64,000 nucleotides of DNA from Roseiarcus sp963764955 (GCA_963764955.1 CAVXVE010000025.1:186001-250000); one strand, 5' to 3'. Shown: positions 21,048 through 34,135, counted from the stretch's first letter. Made by a program: numbers and translations. The notes: generated by a model not told the origin, from the sequence alone.

Positions 21048-22060
21048 ATGTTTCGCTGGCTTGTCCAAGCCCTCGTTCTCGGCTCTCTTGCCGCTCGCCT
21101 GCCGCGGCGAGCGCGCAGACGCTCGGCGTCGATCAAGGCTTCGCGCCATCTCGATTGCGGCACGGTGCAAAGCGTCGACGATTGGAACGGACGAGGATGT
21201 CCACGGCGATCTCTCCGCGCTCGGCGGCGAGATCTGCCGGGCCGTGGCGGTCGCTATTCTCGGCGATTCAGAAGGGCTTTCCGTTCACGCGTTCCCGGCG
21301 GAGCCGGAGGCGCTGGCCGCGTTAAAGGCCGGGAAGATTCAACTCGCCGTGGGCATTTCGCCCTCAGCAACCGTCGCGACGCAATTCGAGGTCGGTTTTG
21401 GACCGCCCGTGTTCTACGATTCCCAGCGCATCCTGGTTGCGAAGCAGAGCGGCATCGTCGACCTCGCGGGCCTGCGCGATCAGGTCATTTGCGCACTCGA
21501 CATGAGTCCGCCCGAGCGGACATTGCGCGACGAATTGACGGCGCGGAACATTTCCTACGCGCTTCAGGCCCATTCCGAGCAGGGCGAGCTGGACGCGGCC
21601 GTCGCGGTGCGCAGGTGCGTCGGGAACCGGCATGGAATCGCGCCTCGCGCAGTCGCGCGCGAATTTCCATGCGCGCACGAGCGACTTCGTCTTTCTCCCC
21701 GAAAGGCTGGCTCTCGCTCCCGTCGTCCCCGCCTATCCGGACAAGGATCACGCCTTCGGGCTTATCGTCGACTGGACGGTCAGCGCGCTGATCGAGGCCG
21801 AGGCGCTGGGGATTACAAAGGACAACGTGGCCGAGTCGGACAGACGCGAGGACATGCGGGCCGATCAGCTTCTCGGCCACGACTTCGCCACCGCGCAGGC
21901 GCTTGGCCTGGCGCACGACTGGGCCGCGAAGGTCATCGCCGCCACCGGCAATTACGGGGAGATTTTCGAGCGAACGACGGGCAAGCCCTATCAGCTTGAC
22001 CGGGGCCTCAACGCGCTGTGGACGCAAGGCGGCCTCATGGCGCCGATGCCCATGAGGTAG
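21048..22060 (+). pseudogene. Amino-acid ABC transporter substrate-binding protein (AapJ/BztA-like), multiply frameshifted
   Basis: Pieces of one periplasmic binding protein occur in three frames. A signal peptide starts MFRWLVQALVLGSLAA at 21048 and continues as AAASAQTLGVDQGFAPS one frame over; the core (EICRAVAVAILGD, FEVGFGPPVFYDSQRILV) follows in the third frame from about 21150, and from about 21630 the end (PDKDHAFGLIVDWTVSALIEA, NYGEIFERTTG, LNALWTQGGLM) is in yet another. The ending is characteristic of AapJ/BztA-type general amino-acid binding proteins. At least three indels in 1 kb; error or real decay cannot be separated here. No transporter permease genes are adjacent, so it may be an orphan receptor. 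Confidence 0.7.
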
Positions 22061-22153
22061 AGCCCGCCCGGTTTTATCTGGTTTTGCTTAAGTGGGATTC
22101 GCGCCGTCGAAATGCGCAAGCGAGGCGGGCGCGATCCAAGGTGACGGTCGGCT

Positions 22154-22978
22154 TTAAGCCCCGGCGTGCTGGATGGCGGGCGCCTCGCGCTTCGGCGCCG
22201 CGCTCTGCGGACGAGCGGGGCGGGCATTCGGCTCGGGCTCGGCGAGGCGCCCCTCGAGCCAGGCCGGCAGGAACGCCTCGAGCCAGGCGGCGACCCGCCC
22301 GTCATGCTGGAACCAGCCGCCAAGATGCTCGGGGCGGGCGAGCGCCCCTGGCCGGGTAAGCCGCTCAGCGCCGCGATGGGTCCAGCGGCACATCATGTGA
22401 TAGGTGACCTCGGGGTGGAACTGCAGACCGACCGCGTGCCGGCCATGGCGATAGGCCTGGTGGGGGAAATGCGCTCCGCCAAGCGCGAGCGGTTCGGCCC
22501 CGTCGGGCAGATCGAAGCCGTCGGAATGCCATTGGTAGACCGTGCGCGGGAACGGGGCGCTGCAGAGCCGGTCGCCGGCGGAGGTGGGCTGGATCGGGTA
22601 ATAGCCGATCTCGCTGCGCTTGTCGTCGTAGCTGAACACCCTGGCGCCGAGCGCGCGGGCCAGCATTTGCGCGCCGAGACACAGGCCGAGCAGCGGTTTT
22701 TCCTCCGCGAGCGGAGTCTCCAGCCACTCGATCTCGCGCCTGACCCAGTCGAGCGTGTCGTTGGCGCCCATCGGGCCGCCGAACACCACGACGCCGGCGT
22801 GATCCGCGAGCGTCGCCGGCAGCGGCTCGCCGAAGCTTGGCCGGCGGATGTCGAGCCGAACCCCCATCGCCTTGAGCGCGAGGCCGACACGCCCGGGAGT
22901 CGAATGTTCCTGGTGCAGGACGATCAGAACGGTCGGGCGCCGCGCGAGGCTCGCCATCGGCATGAGGTCAGATTCCAT
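22154..22978 (-). CDS. Class I glutamine amidotransferase-like protein
   Basis: GATase class I fold of about 274 residues. The nucleophile elbow is LLGLCLGAQMLA with Cys, the catalytic His is in GLQFHPEVTYHMM, and VVFGGPMGANDT forms the oxyanion-side loop. This matches stand-alone glutamine amidotransferase/GMP-synthase-like proteins annotated in many proteobacteria; the acceptor of the ammonia is unknown. Start choices at 23035, 22978 and 22963 are all in frame; the domain begins at RRPTVLIVLHQEHS, so a short leader (22978 or 22963) is preferred. The C-terminal 35 residues are a Pro/Ala-rich tail. Confidence 0.82.
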   Translation of the reverse strand: MESDLMPMASLARRPTVLIVLHQEHSTPGRVGLALKAMGVRLDIRRPSFGEPLPATLADHAGVVVFGGPMGANDTLDWVRREIEWLETPLAEEKPLLGLCLGAQMLARALGARVFSYDDKRSEIGYYPIQPTSAGDRLCSAPFPRTVYQWHSDGFDLPDGAEPLALGGAHFPHQAYRHGRHAVGLQFHPEVTYHMMCRWTHRGAERLTRPGALARPEHLGGWFQHDGRVAAWLEAFLPAWLEGRLAEPEPNARPARPQSAAPKREAPAIQHAGA

Positions 22979-23157
22979 CGCGAGGTCCGTTCGCCGCTCT
23001 CTCCGAATCACGACCGTACGAAACGCAAGTTCCACGCCACAAGCTTAACGCGACGTGAACCCCAAGCCTGCCGCGCTGAAAAGTTGTATGGCCGGCCCGC
23101 GCTTGCCTCATGCGCCGCGCCGATATATAGGCCAGCTTCCGACGCCGCAACAGCATC

Positions 23158-23233
23158 GCTCCCATCGTCTAGCGGCCCAGGACGTCGCCCTCTCACGGCG
23201 AAAACAGGGGTTCGAGTCCCCTTGGGAGCGCCA
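23158..23233 (+). tRNA. tRNA-Glu (anticodon CTC)
   Basis: A full 76-nt cloverleaf: acceptor arm GCTCCCA pairs with TGGGAGC, discriminator G, encoded CCA. The anticodon arm TCGCC-CTCTCAC-GGCGA gives anticodon CTC (Glu, codon GAG) and the T-arm contains GGTTCGAGTCC. A TATATAG box about 35 bases upstream may be its -10. Confidence 0.96.
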
Positions 23234-23425
23234 GAAACATTCCCGTCCAGGGCTCGTCGCCGCAGGCGGCGATTTCAATCGAAGCAAGCGCTGCAAAAGC
23301 CGCCCACGGGCGCGAGCACCCTCAGGAACTGCAGCATCAGCCGCTAGCGCACAAAGCCGCGCCAGGGGAAATTCGCGACGAGGGGAAACCGATCGGCAGC
23401 GGGCCGTAGCGAGCCCGGCCAAGCC

Positions 23426-23731
23426 TCAGGCGGCTTCGGCCTTCGTCAACTCGGCGCGCTTCTTGGCGATCTCGCGCTTGAGCTTGACGGCGTCCTCGGA
23501 GAGGTCGGATTCGTGAGCCTTGACGAGGAAATCATCGAGGCCGCCGCGATGCTCGACGGAACGCAGCGCAGCCGCGCTGACGCGCAGCCTGACCGAGCGC
23601 TCGAGCGCGTCCGAGACGAGCGTGACCTGGACGAGATTGGGCAAGAAGCGCGTGCGCGTCTTGCGGTTCGAATGGCTGACCTTGTTGCCGGATTGAACGG
23701 CCTTGCCCGTCAGCTCGCAGCGGCGTGACAT
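23426..23731 (-). CDS. rpmB: 50S ribosomal protein L28
   Basis: Ribosomal protein bL28, 101 residues. It opens with MSRRCELTGKAVQSGNKVSH, keeps the Cys of the C+ form, and has the conserved NRKTRTRFLPNL. The alphaproteobacterial C-terminal extension (KLKREIAKKRAELTKAEAA) is present. It is transcribed alone, as usual in this group, and points toward the tRNA gene. Confidence 0.96.
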   Translation of the reverse strand: MSRRCELTGKAVQSGNKVSHSNRKTRTRFLPNLVQVTLVSDALERSVRLRVSAAALRSVEHRGGLDDFLVKAHESDLSEDAVKLKREIAKKRAELTKAEAA

Positions 23732-23930
23732 CGCGGAAATGATCCTTCAGACGAAAAGCTTCAGCTTTCATTCGGCAAATATGAAAGCGGGCCGCCCATT
23801 CAGGAAGCGTCCCGCCCGCCGCATGGCCTGGCTAAGAGAAGCGCGGTCTATAGGGGAGGGGATTTTCGGCGTCAAGCTTGCGCTCGACGCTCGCTCGACA
23901 TCCCGTCCCGCGGTCTCTACCTTCCCGCCC

Positions 23931-24776
23931 ATGCGAGAGGGACAGGCGAGCGTGACCGCGCTTGGCGCGGCGGGACACCGGGCGGCGCATCAGGTCGTCG
24001 AGCGGGGCTTCGTCTTCGCCGATCCGCTCGCGCTTGCGATCCTGGGGCCGGACGCCGAAGGCGCTGTCGCGCTGGCCAGGGAGCGGCCGGAGTGGCGGCC
24101 TTTGCGCCTGTTCATCGCCATGCGCAGCCGCTTCGCCGAGGATTCCGCGGCCCGGGCGATCGAGAACGGCGTGCGGCAAATCCTGGTGCTGGGCGCCGGT
24201 CTCGACACCTTCGCTTACCGACTCGAACCGACCCGGGAGATGCGCGTCTTCGAGCTCGACCATCCGGCGACCCAGGGAGAAAAGAGACGCCGGCTCGCCG
24301 AGGCGCAAATCGCCGAGCCGGGACATGTCGCTTATGTCGCTCACGATTTCGAGCGTGGGAGCATGACCGCCGCGCTCACGGCGGCCGGGCTCGACCCGAA
24401 GATACGGACCTTCGTCATTTGGCTGGGCGTCACGCCCTATCTGACGGCGGAGGCGGCTTCTGCGACGCTCGGCGAACTCGCCCGCTGGCCGGGCGGGGCG
24501 GAAGTCGTGTTCGACTACGCCAACCCGCCCGACGGCATGAGGGATCCGGCCGCGCGGACCCATCATGACCAGATGGCCGAGCGCATCGCGGCGAGCGGCG
24601 AGCCGTTCCGCTGTTATTTCGACACCGCGGCGTTGCACACGGCTGCGCGCCGCCTCGGATATACGCAGATCGAAGACCTCGATCGAGCGGAGCTGCTTCA
24701 GCGCTATCTTCCTGATTTGCCTGTCGCTCCCCGGCCGGGGCCAGGCGGCCACGTCGTCAGGATGGCGACCCGCTAG
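23931..24776 (+). CDS. SAM-dependent methyltransferase, PPM1/LCM family
   Basis: Methyltransferase of the leucine carboxyl methyltransferase-like family (often annotated as class I SAM-dependent, polyketide-type), 281 residues. The SAM-binding glycine motif is ILVLGAGLDTFAYRL at about residue 85, the acidic loop is VFELDHPATQGEKRRRL, and FVIWLGVTPYLT is a family signature. The start at 23931 gives the normal N terminus (ASVTALGAAGHRA); an upstream in-frame extension to 23703 has no homology. Acceptor substrate unknown. Confidence 0.85.
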   Translation: MREGQASVTALGAAGHRAAHQVVERGFVFADPLALAILGPDAEGAVALARERPEWRPLRLFIAMRSRFAEDSAARAIENGVRQILVLGAGLDTFAYRLEPTREMRVFELDHPATQGEKRRRLAEAQIAEPGHVAYVAHDFERGSMTAALTAAGLDPKIRTFVIWLGVTPYLTAEAASATLGELARWPGGAEVVFDYANPPDGMRDPAARTHHDQMAERIAASGEPFRCYFDTAALHTAARRLGYTQIEDLDRAELLQRYLPDLPVAPRPGPGGHVVRMATR

Positions 24777-25489
24777 CTAGCTGGTTAGCCAGTGGCTTCG
24801 AAGCCAGCATCGTCATGGCCGCGCTTAACCCGGCAATCCACGCGGGGCGTCGAAAGGCGTCTCCAGAGACTTGAGAAAATAAAATAAATTCAGACTGTTA
24901 CGCACACCGTCCGCGCAACGCCGCCTTCTCGCGGCAGCGTCCCATGGATGGCGGGGACGGAGCCTGGCCATGACGCTGCTGAGTCATTTGGGCGACAGCC
25001 GCCCGCAATCACTATGCTCAAGGCGATAAGGTCGACATTTTCGTGCAGAAAATAGAAATAACGTTAGGCTAGCGCCCATGGACAATTCCTATTTTCCGCA
25101 ACCACTGGACCGCGAGGCACAGAGAAGAAGACCGCCGGCGCTTTTTTCAACCCCGCCGCGGCGGAAAAGGGCGCGTGAAATTATTTCCGACGAAAATCCA
25201 GCGCAACCCATTGAAAAGGCTAATTTCGGACGAGAGAATCCAAGGAAATCCAAGCTTTTCCAACCCCCAAATCGAGGGATTCCAAGGCTAAAGAGCCCCC
25301 ATCCAAGAAAACCCAAACCGCGCGACCGCCGCAGCCCGCCCCGGGGCGCCGGCGCGCCTTCGAAGTCGAAGCCGGCTTCAACTCCGCGGCCCGTGCGCCT
25401 GAGCGCCGTCGGAAGCGCGCGGGCGCGCGCCGTCAAAGGACTTGAGGGCAAGCTCACCGCGGGGGGGCCGAGCCGGGCTCCGGGGAGGC
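24777..25489. other. Unassigned region between methyltransferase and IS5 element
   Basis: No gene I can support. A 14-bp palindrome (TGGCTTCGAAGCCA, 24793-24806) sits 17 bp after the methyltransferase stop and may be part of its terminator. From 25078 a basic, proline-rich reading frame exists but is low-complexity and crosses into the IS. The stretch 24870-25290 is visibly more A/T-rich than its surroundings. It may be debris of a gene disrupted by the IS insertion. Confidence 0.4.
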
Positions 25490-25493
25490 TTAG

Positions 25494-26843
25494 CAGGCTG
25501 CTGAAAAAGACGTCTGACAAGCCGCTGGTGTTTGTTGTTCTCGCATGATTCCTTGAGGATTGTCATAGGCGAATCGCGAGGGATCGATGCGGGGCGAGGA
25601 TCGGACGAGCGGGGCGTTGTTCTCTTACGTCGACGTCGAGGCGCGGATAGGGGCGAACCATCCGCTGCGGGCGATGCGGCGGCTGACCAATGCGGCTTTG
25701 GCTGAACTCGACCCGAGGTTTTCGGCGCTTTACGAGGGGATCGGGCGTCCCTCGATTGCGCCGGAGCGCCTTCTACGAGCTTCGCTGCTGCAGCTTCTCT
25801 ATTCGATCCGCTCGGAGCGGCAGCTGGTCGAACGGCTGGAGTTCGACATGCTGTTTCGCTGGTTCGTCGGGCTTTCGATTGACGAAAAGGTTTTCGACGC
25901 CTCGACCTTCTCGAAGAACCGCGACCGCCTGGTCACGCACGCGATCGCGCAAGAGTTTCTGTCTTCGCTCCTTGGCCTGCCGGAGGTGAAGGGGCTTCTG
26001 AGCGCCGAACATTTTTCGGTCGACGGGACTTTGCTCAAGGCCTGGGCGTCGATGAAGAGCTTCCGTCCCAAGAGCGCCTCAGGCGAAGGCGCGGGGAACG
26101 GCCCGGGCGAGCCGCCGCCTCCCGGGCGCAACCGCGAGGCCGACTTCCGCAAGACCAAGCGATCGAACGCGACGCACGCCTCGACGACGGACAAGGATGC
26201 GCGCCTTTACCGTAAAGGCGCAGGCCAGGAGAGCCGTCTTTGCTATCTCGGCCATGCCTTGATGGAGAACCGCAACGGGCTTGTGGCGGCGGCCGAAGCG
26301 ACGCTGGCGACCGGAACGGCCGAGCGCGAGGCGGCGGCGGCTTTCAGCCAGCGCTTGCCCAAGGGGGCGACCCTCGGCGCCGACAAGGGCTATGACGCCG
26401 AGGCCTTCGTCGAGAGCCTCAAGGCGCGCGGGATTGAGCCGCACATCGCGATCAACGGGACGGTGAGCACGCATGGCAAGGCGCGCAAGACCGCGGTCCC
26501 GAGCGAGGTCGCCGCGAGTGTGCGCTATGCCATCAGCCAGCGGCTGCGCAAGCGCATCGAGGAAGGCTTCGGCTGGACGAAGACGGTCGGCGGTCTCACG
26601 CAGGTGAAGGTGCGCGGCCTTGCCAAGGTCCGCGCCGCTTTCGTCCTCGCCATGGCCGCCTACAACATCGTGCGCCTGCCCAAGCTCTTGGCCCCGAGGG
26701 GCGAAGCCCGGCCAGCGACATGAAGAGCCAGAGAACAACGACCCGACTTCACGCCAAAACTCCGAACGTGAGCCGCATCCAGCCGCAAAAAATCGCGCTT
26801 GCACTCCTCGTTGCGCAAACGCAGTGACTTTTTCAGCAGCCTG
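25494..26843. mobile_element. IS5-family insertion sequence, complete, 1350 bp
   Basis: Terminal inverted repeats CAGGCTGCTGAAAAAG (25494-25509) and its reverse complement at 26828-26843 are perfect over 16 bp. The flanks are TTAG at 25490-25493 and TTAG at 26844-26847, a 4-bp target duplication of the YTAR type seen with IS5/IS427-like elements. One intact transposase gene lies inside. The intact ends and duplication indicate a recent insertion; its right end is 47 bp past the end of ftsH. Confidence 0.95.
25587..26723 (+). CDS. IS5-family DDE transposase
   Basis: Transposase of 378 residues filling the element. The N-terminal dimer/HTH domain (RPSIAPERLLRASLLQLLYS) at residues 55-75 is the DUF772-type domain. 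Catalytic acids: Asp in HFSVDGTLL (residue 146), Asp in LGADKGYD (266), Glu in RIEEGFGWTK (325 or 326). A Gly/Pro-rich linker lies at 165-185. No frameshift is seen, so the enzyme is probably active. Confidence 0.93.
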   Translation: MRGEDRTSGALFSYVDVEARIGANHPLRAMRRLTNAALAELDPRFSALYEGIGRPSIAPERLLRASLLQLLYSIRSERQLVERLEFDMLFRWFVGLSIDEKVFDASTFSKNRDRLVTHAIAQEFLSSLLGLPEVKGLLSAEHFSVDGTLLKAWASMKSFRPKSASGEGAGNGPGEPPPPGRNREADFRKTKRSNATHASTTDKDARLYRKGAGQESRLCYLGHALMENRNGLVAAAEATLATGTAEREAAAAFSQRLPKGATLGADKGYDAEAFVESLKARGIEPHIAINGTVSTHGKARKTAVPSEVAASVRYAISQRLRKRIEEGFGWTKTVGGLTQVKVRGLAKVRAAFVLAMAAYNIVRLPKLLAPRGEARPAT

Positions 26844-26890
26844 TTAGAGCTTTATCGGTTCCGATCGAATCGGAACCGCGTCCGCAGCGA

Positions 26891-28819
<1,929 letters not shown>

Positions 28820-29063
28820 AATCTTTCCGTCACGGGGCGGTCGCCTGAGAATTCCCGGACCCTTCCGACCCCGTTTCTGCCATTTAAGCGCACCCAGCCG
28901 AATTGCCAAGAGAACTCAAATTGTCTCAACATCCAGTGAAGGCCGAAATTGTTGCTTTTTGGCGGCGTGCGGTGGGATCCCCGGCTGCTCTCCGCACCGC
29001 CCCGATGGTTTGACAAAGGTCAAAGCCGGTTGAAATCACTCGGATGTCACAGGCCCGCAAGGT

Positions 29064-30760
29064 TCATGCCGTCCGCTCTTCGGCCAGGGCCAGTTCCTCC
29101 ATCATCGTCTTGCGCATCAAATACTTTTGAGCCTTTCCGGTGACCGTCATCGGGAACGAATCGACGAAGCGCACGTAGCGCGGGACCTTGTAATGGGCGA
29201 TTCGCTCCCGGCAAAAGGCGATAACCTCGGCCTCGTTCAACGCTGAACCGTCGCGGCGGCGAACCCAGACGCATAGCTCCTCGCCGTAGCGACGATCGGG
29301 AACGCCGAAGGCCTGGACCTCGGCGACCGCCGGGTGGGTGAAGAGAAATTCCTCGATTTCGCGCGGATAGACATTCTCGCCGCCGCGAATGACCATGTCC
29401 TTCAGCCGGCCAACAATATTGCAGTAACCTTCCGCGTCGATGGTCGCCAGATCGCCTGTATGCATGAACCGCGCTCCGTCGATCGACGCTGTCGTCGCCG
29501 CGGGATCGTCCCAATAGCCGCGCATGACGCTGTAGCCGCGGGTCAGCAACTCGCCCGCGACTCCCGGCGGAACGATGCGACCCTCGCCGTCGACAATCTT
29601 GACTTCGATATGCGGCTGGATCCGTCCGACCGTGGAGACGCGCCGCTCGAGCGGGTCGTTGTAGGCGCTCTGGAAGCTGACCGGGCTCGTTTCCGTCATG
29701 CCATAGGCGATGGTCACCTCGCTCATGTGCATGGCGTTCACCACTTTTCGCATCACTTCGACCGGACAGGGCGAGCCCGCCATGATCCCGGTGCGCAAGC
29801 TCTTGAGGTCGAAACGCGCGAATTCGGGATGTTCGAGCATGGCGATGAACATGGTCGGCACCCCGTGCAGGCCGGTGCATCGCTCGGCTTGCACCGCCTC
29901 CAGCGTCGCGATCGGGATCGAATCCTTCGGACGGGCTCACCATGCAGGAGCCGTGGGTGACGCAGGCCAGATTGCCCAGCACCATGCCGAAGCAGTGATA
30001 GTAAGGCACCGGAATGCACAAGCGATCGTCGGGCGTGAGGCGCATGGCCTCGCCGATGAAATAGCCGTTGTTGAGGATGTTGTGATGGGTCAGCGTCGCC
30101 CCCTTGGGCGCGCCGGTGGTCCCGGAGGTGAACTGGATGTTGATCGGGTCGTCGAACTGAAGCGTCGCTTCGAAGGCCATAAGTTCGGCGCGCTCGGCTC
30201 GCGGTCGCGGGTTTGGCGACCTCGTCGAAGTTGAGCATGCCCGGCGACTTGTCCGTCCCCAAGCGGATGACGAATTCGAGCCTGGGCAGCCCTTTGGACT
30301 TGAGCTTGCCCGGTTCGGCGGCGTCGATCTCGGGAGCGCAGGTCCTCAGCGAGGCGAAATAGTCGTTGTTCTTGTGGCCCGGGCTCAGGATCAGCGCCCG
30401 GCAGCCGGATTTCTTGATCGCGTAGTCGAATTCATGGGCCCGGTAGGCGGGATTGATGTTGACGAGAATGAGCCCGGCGAGCGCGGTGCCGAACTGCGCC
30501 AGCACCCATTCGCTGACATTGGCCGACCAGATGCCGACCCGATCGCCCTTTTCGAGGCCGAGCTTGCGCAAGCCCACGGCCAGGTCTTCGGACCGGCGCA
30601 GGAGGTCGGCGTAGCTCCAGCGCACGTTCTGGTGGCGGGTGATCTGCGCGAGGCGCTCCGGCCCTTCGGCCGTGACGCGGCGCAGAAGCTGACCGATCGT
30701 CTCGCCGATCAGCGGCGTCGAAGACACGCCGTGGACGTAGGATTGGGTGAGCAGCGCCAT
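29064..30760 (-). CDS. AMP-binding acyl-CoA synthetase (FadD/ACSF2-like), two frameshifts
   Basis: Acyl-adenylate-forming enzyme of about 565 residues. It starts MALLTQSYVHG at 30760; ATP-binding P-loop FTSGTTGAPKGAT, PYYHCFGMVLGNLA, then VTIAYGMTETSPVSFQ, adenylate motif MHTGDLATIDAEGY, and the C-terminal lysine in VTGKAQKYLMRK. The three parts lie in three frames, with changes near 30200 and near 29920, each keeping the conserved protein running; I infer two base errors. The pattern is of the medium/long-chain or ACSF2-like synthetases used in fatty acid activation. It is followed upstream by the ABC permease gene, with a 101-bp gap. Confidence 0.85.
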
Positions 30761-30861
30761 TTGAAGTTTCGCTCCCTTTGTTCGCCGCATCGTGACGAGC
30801 TCATGCGTCAGAGCCGCACTATGGCGCGCAACGACGCGGCGGTACTCGGCCGTCTCCTCTA

Positions 30862-33425
30862 TCACAATTCGCGCAAGTACGCCGCCGGCTTCTGGCTCAA
30901 AGTCCGCCAGGCGCCGATCATGCCAAGCCCAACGGTGACCGCAAGGCCCCCGGCCGCGGCGGCGAGCGCGGCCGGCCAGTCGAAGACGAAATCGAACTGC
31001 ATGATGCGCTCGACGACCCAGTAGGCTGCGAGCGTCCCCGCCGCGACGCCGAATGCGGCAGTCGCCGCTCCCAAAAGCGCGTATTCGATCAGGAACATCG
31101 TCGTCAGCCGGCCGCGGGTCGCGCCGAGGATCTTCAGGATCGTGGCGTCGGCGAGCCGCGCGCGCCGATTGGCGGCGAGCGCGCCCGCGAGCACCAGCAC
31201 CGAGGTCGTGAGCGCCACTCCGGTCGCGGCGCGGATGGCGAGCGCGAGCTTGACCGACCAGCGCTTCGACACTGTCCATGGCCTCGCGCACGCGGACGCT
31301 GGCGACGTTCGGGAATCGCTGCGCGACGGCGCGCATGAGCTTAAGCTCTGCGTCTGGCGCGGCGGAGGGCAGCGCGGCCGAGACCAGCTCGGTATAAGGC
31401 GCGCCTTTGAGCGCGTTGGGCGAATAGACCAGCACGAAATTGATGGCGAAGCTCTTCCAGTTCACTTTGCGGAGGTTCGCGAGTTTCGCGGCGATGTCGC
31501 GCCCGAGCACGTTGACGACGACCGTATCGCCGACATGGAGGCCAAGGCCCTCCGCCACCTCCTTCTCCATCGACACGAGCGGCGGCCCGGAATAGTCGCT
31601 CGGCCACCATTCGCCCTGCGACGACCTCGGAGCCCTCCGGCGGCTTCTCGGCGAAGGTCACGCCGCGGTCGCCCTCGAGCGCCCAGGCGACCTTATCGCT
31701 GGGCTTCACCTTTTCGACCGGCCGGTCGCCGATGGTGACGAACCGCCCGCGCATCATCGGCGTCTCGCTGATCTTGACGCCCGGCGCCTCGCGCTTGAGG
31801 AAGTCGACAAAGGCGCCCGCGTCGGCGCCGCGCACATCGAGGAAAAAAAAGCTCGGCGTCACGCCGGGCTCGAGCCTCGCTGAGTTCGGCGCGCATGTTG
31901 GCGTCGATGAGCGTGAGCGCGACGAGAGCGGTGAGGCCCGAGACCAAGCGACAGCACGACCGAGGGCGTCAGCGCGCCAGGCCGGTGGATGGCGGCAAGC
32001 GCCATGCGCATCTCGACGAGGCGCGAGCGGGGCGCGCGGCGCGCGAGCCAGGCGATGGCGAAGGCGACGAGCCTCAGCGCGACAAACGCGGCGACCGTCG
32101 CGCCGGCGACCATCGCCGCGATCGACCGCTGGGGGCTCGTCAGCACGGCGAGCGCGACCAGAGCGGCGCCGGCGAGCCCCGCGAGGGCAAGATAGCGCTT
32201 GCGCGGCCAGCCTCGCCGTTCCTCGATCATGTCGCGGATCAGCGTCGTCACCGGCAGGTCGTGCGCGCGTCCGAGCGACGGAATCGAGAAGGCGAACGCG
32301 GTCAAAAGGCCGTAGAGGACACCGAGGCCGATGAGGTCCGGCGAAATCGAGGGCGCGAGCGGGAGCGGCAGCAAAGACCCGAACGCCCATGCGACTGCGA
32401 ATGGAATCGCCGATCCGACGACAGCGCCGGCGAGCGCGCCGATCAGCGCCACGATCGCGAATTCGACCAGCGCGAGACCGACGACGCCCGATCCGGTCGC
32501 GCCGATCGCCTTGAGAATGGCCAATGTCGCGCGCTTGCGCTCGACGAAGCCCTGCGCCGCGTTCGCGACGCCGACCCCGCCGACGACCAGCGACAGCAGT
32601 CCCGCGAGCGTCAGATATTCGGCGAAGCGATCGAGATCGTTGCTGAAATCCGGAGAGATGTTGAGGCGCGAGCGCGCATCCCATCCGGCATGAGGGAAGG
32701 TCCGCTTCGCCTCGGCCATGCAGCGCCTGGACGGCGGCATTGTCCGGCGCGCCGCCAGATCCCCCCATGACCACCCGCGTCGTCCAGCGCACCAGCGAGC
32801 CCGGCTGCACCAGCTTTGTCGCGTCGAGAGCCGCTTGCGACATGAGCACGCGCGGCCCAAGCCCGATGCCCGTCGCCAGCCGGTCGGGTTCGCTGACGAG
32901 GATGGCGCGAAGGGCGAAACTCGCTTCGCCGATGCGAATGACGTCGCCGAGCTTCAGGTTGAGGCGGGCCAGCAGCGCCTCTTCCACCGCCGCGCCGAAT
33001 ACGCCGTCTTTTTCGCCAAGCGCGTCCTTAAGCGACATGGGCGGCGCGAAGACCGCGGCGCCGAGGCGCGGCCATGACGGCTCGACAGCCTTGATCTCGA
33101 TCAGCGCCGCGTCCCCGCTCGCGGCTCTCGCCATCCCGCGCACCGTCGCAATCGTCGACAGCGAGCCGTGAGCTTCGAGAAAGCGCTGCTCGTCGGCGGC
33201 AAGGCGGCGATGAATGAGTGAGAACGAGGCGTCGCCGCCCAGGATCACGCGTCCTTCCCGCCCCAGGCCGTCGTTGAGCGCTTGCGCGAGACTCTCCACT
33301 CCGACAATGGCCGCGACGCCGAGCGCGATGCAGAGGAGAAAGATGCGCAAGCCGTTGAGGCCGCCGCGCAGGTCGCGCAAGCGCGAAGCGCAGATCGGCG
33401 CGCGCCCGCGAACGCTCGAGGCCAT
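30862..33425 (-). CDS. ybbP: FtsX-type ABC transporter permease (YbbP-like), multiply frameshifted
   Basis: Large permease of about 850 residues with two FtsX domains, like E. coli YbbP, working with the adjacent ATPase. N-terminal membrane span LRIFLLCIALGVAAIVGVES, then a long periplasmic domain, spans LTLAGLLSLVVGGVGVANAA, LVEFAIVALIGALAGAVVGS, and the last block FLIEYALLGAATAAFGVAAG near the C terminus. The protein must be assembled from several frames: changes near 32715, 31955, 31870, 31605 and 31275. None of the segments contains an internal stop. Five indels in 2.5 kb is the worst case in the window; sequence error is likely but a decaying gene is possible. Confidence 0.75.
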
Positions 33426-33438
33426 GCGGCGGGAGCGT

Positions 33439-34135
33439 TCATACCGAGAGGGCGACTGGGGGCGTCTCCTCGATCCTGCCCGAGCGCATCCGGATCACAC
33501 GGTCGCAACGCGAGGCGAGCGCGGCGTCGTGCGTGACGAGCGCCAGCGTCGCTCCGCGCCGCGCGGGCAGATCGAACATCATGTCGATGATCGCGCGCCC
33601 GGTGGCCTCGTCGAGATTGCCGGTCGGCTCGTCGGCGATCAACAAGGACGGGCGTGGGCAGAGCGCGCGGGCGAGCGCAACGCGCTGCTGCTCGCCGCCC
33701 GAGAGCTGCACGGGATAGTGACTGAGGCGGTCGCCGAGCCCCACCTGCTCGAGTTCAGCCCTCGCGCGCTCGTTGGCGTCGGCCGCGCCGGCAAGCTCGA
33801 GCGGCGCGGCGACGTTTTCGAGCGCGGTCATGGTCGGGATGAGATGAAAGGACTGGAACACGATGCCGATCCGCTGCCCGCGAAACCGCGCCAAGGCGTC
33901 TTCGTTCAGGCCGCCGAGCTTGATCGCCATCGATCTCGACCTCGCCTCTGTCCGGCCGCTCGAGGCCAGCCATGATCATGAGCAGCGTCGATTTGCCCGA
34001 GCCGGACGCGCCGACAATCCCGACCGCCTCGCCCTTGCCGATTGTCAGAGCGACGTCGCACAATATATGCACGCGAGCCGCGCCGCGGCCGAGACTGAGG
34101 TCGACGCCGCGCATCGCGACGGCAGGAAAGACCAT
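33439..34135 (-). CDS. ybbA: ABC transporter ATP-binding protein (LolD/YbbA-like), frameshifted
   Basis: ATPase of about 230 residues. Walker A GASGSGKST near residue 43, Q-loop VFQSFHLIP, signature LSGGEQQRVALARAL, Walker B LLIADEPTGNLD and His-switch LVTHD. The front part runs 34135 to about 33935, then the frame shifts by one base in VEIDGD/MAIKLGGL. It ends 13 bp before the permease start, so the pair forms one operon. Arrangement ybbP-ybbA divergent from tesA equals that in E. coli, where the cluster is proposed to act on lipids or lipoproteins. Confidence 0.87.

Noticed and set aside
25078..25548. Basic, proline-rich reading frame of 156 residues
   Set aside because: Low-complexity, no recognisable motif, and it runs through the IS5 left end and target duplication, so it cannot be an ancestral gene.
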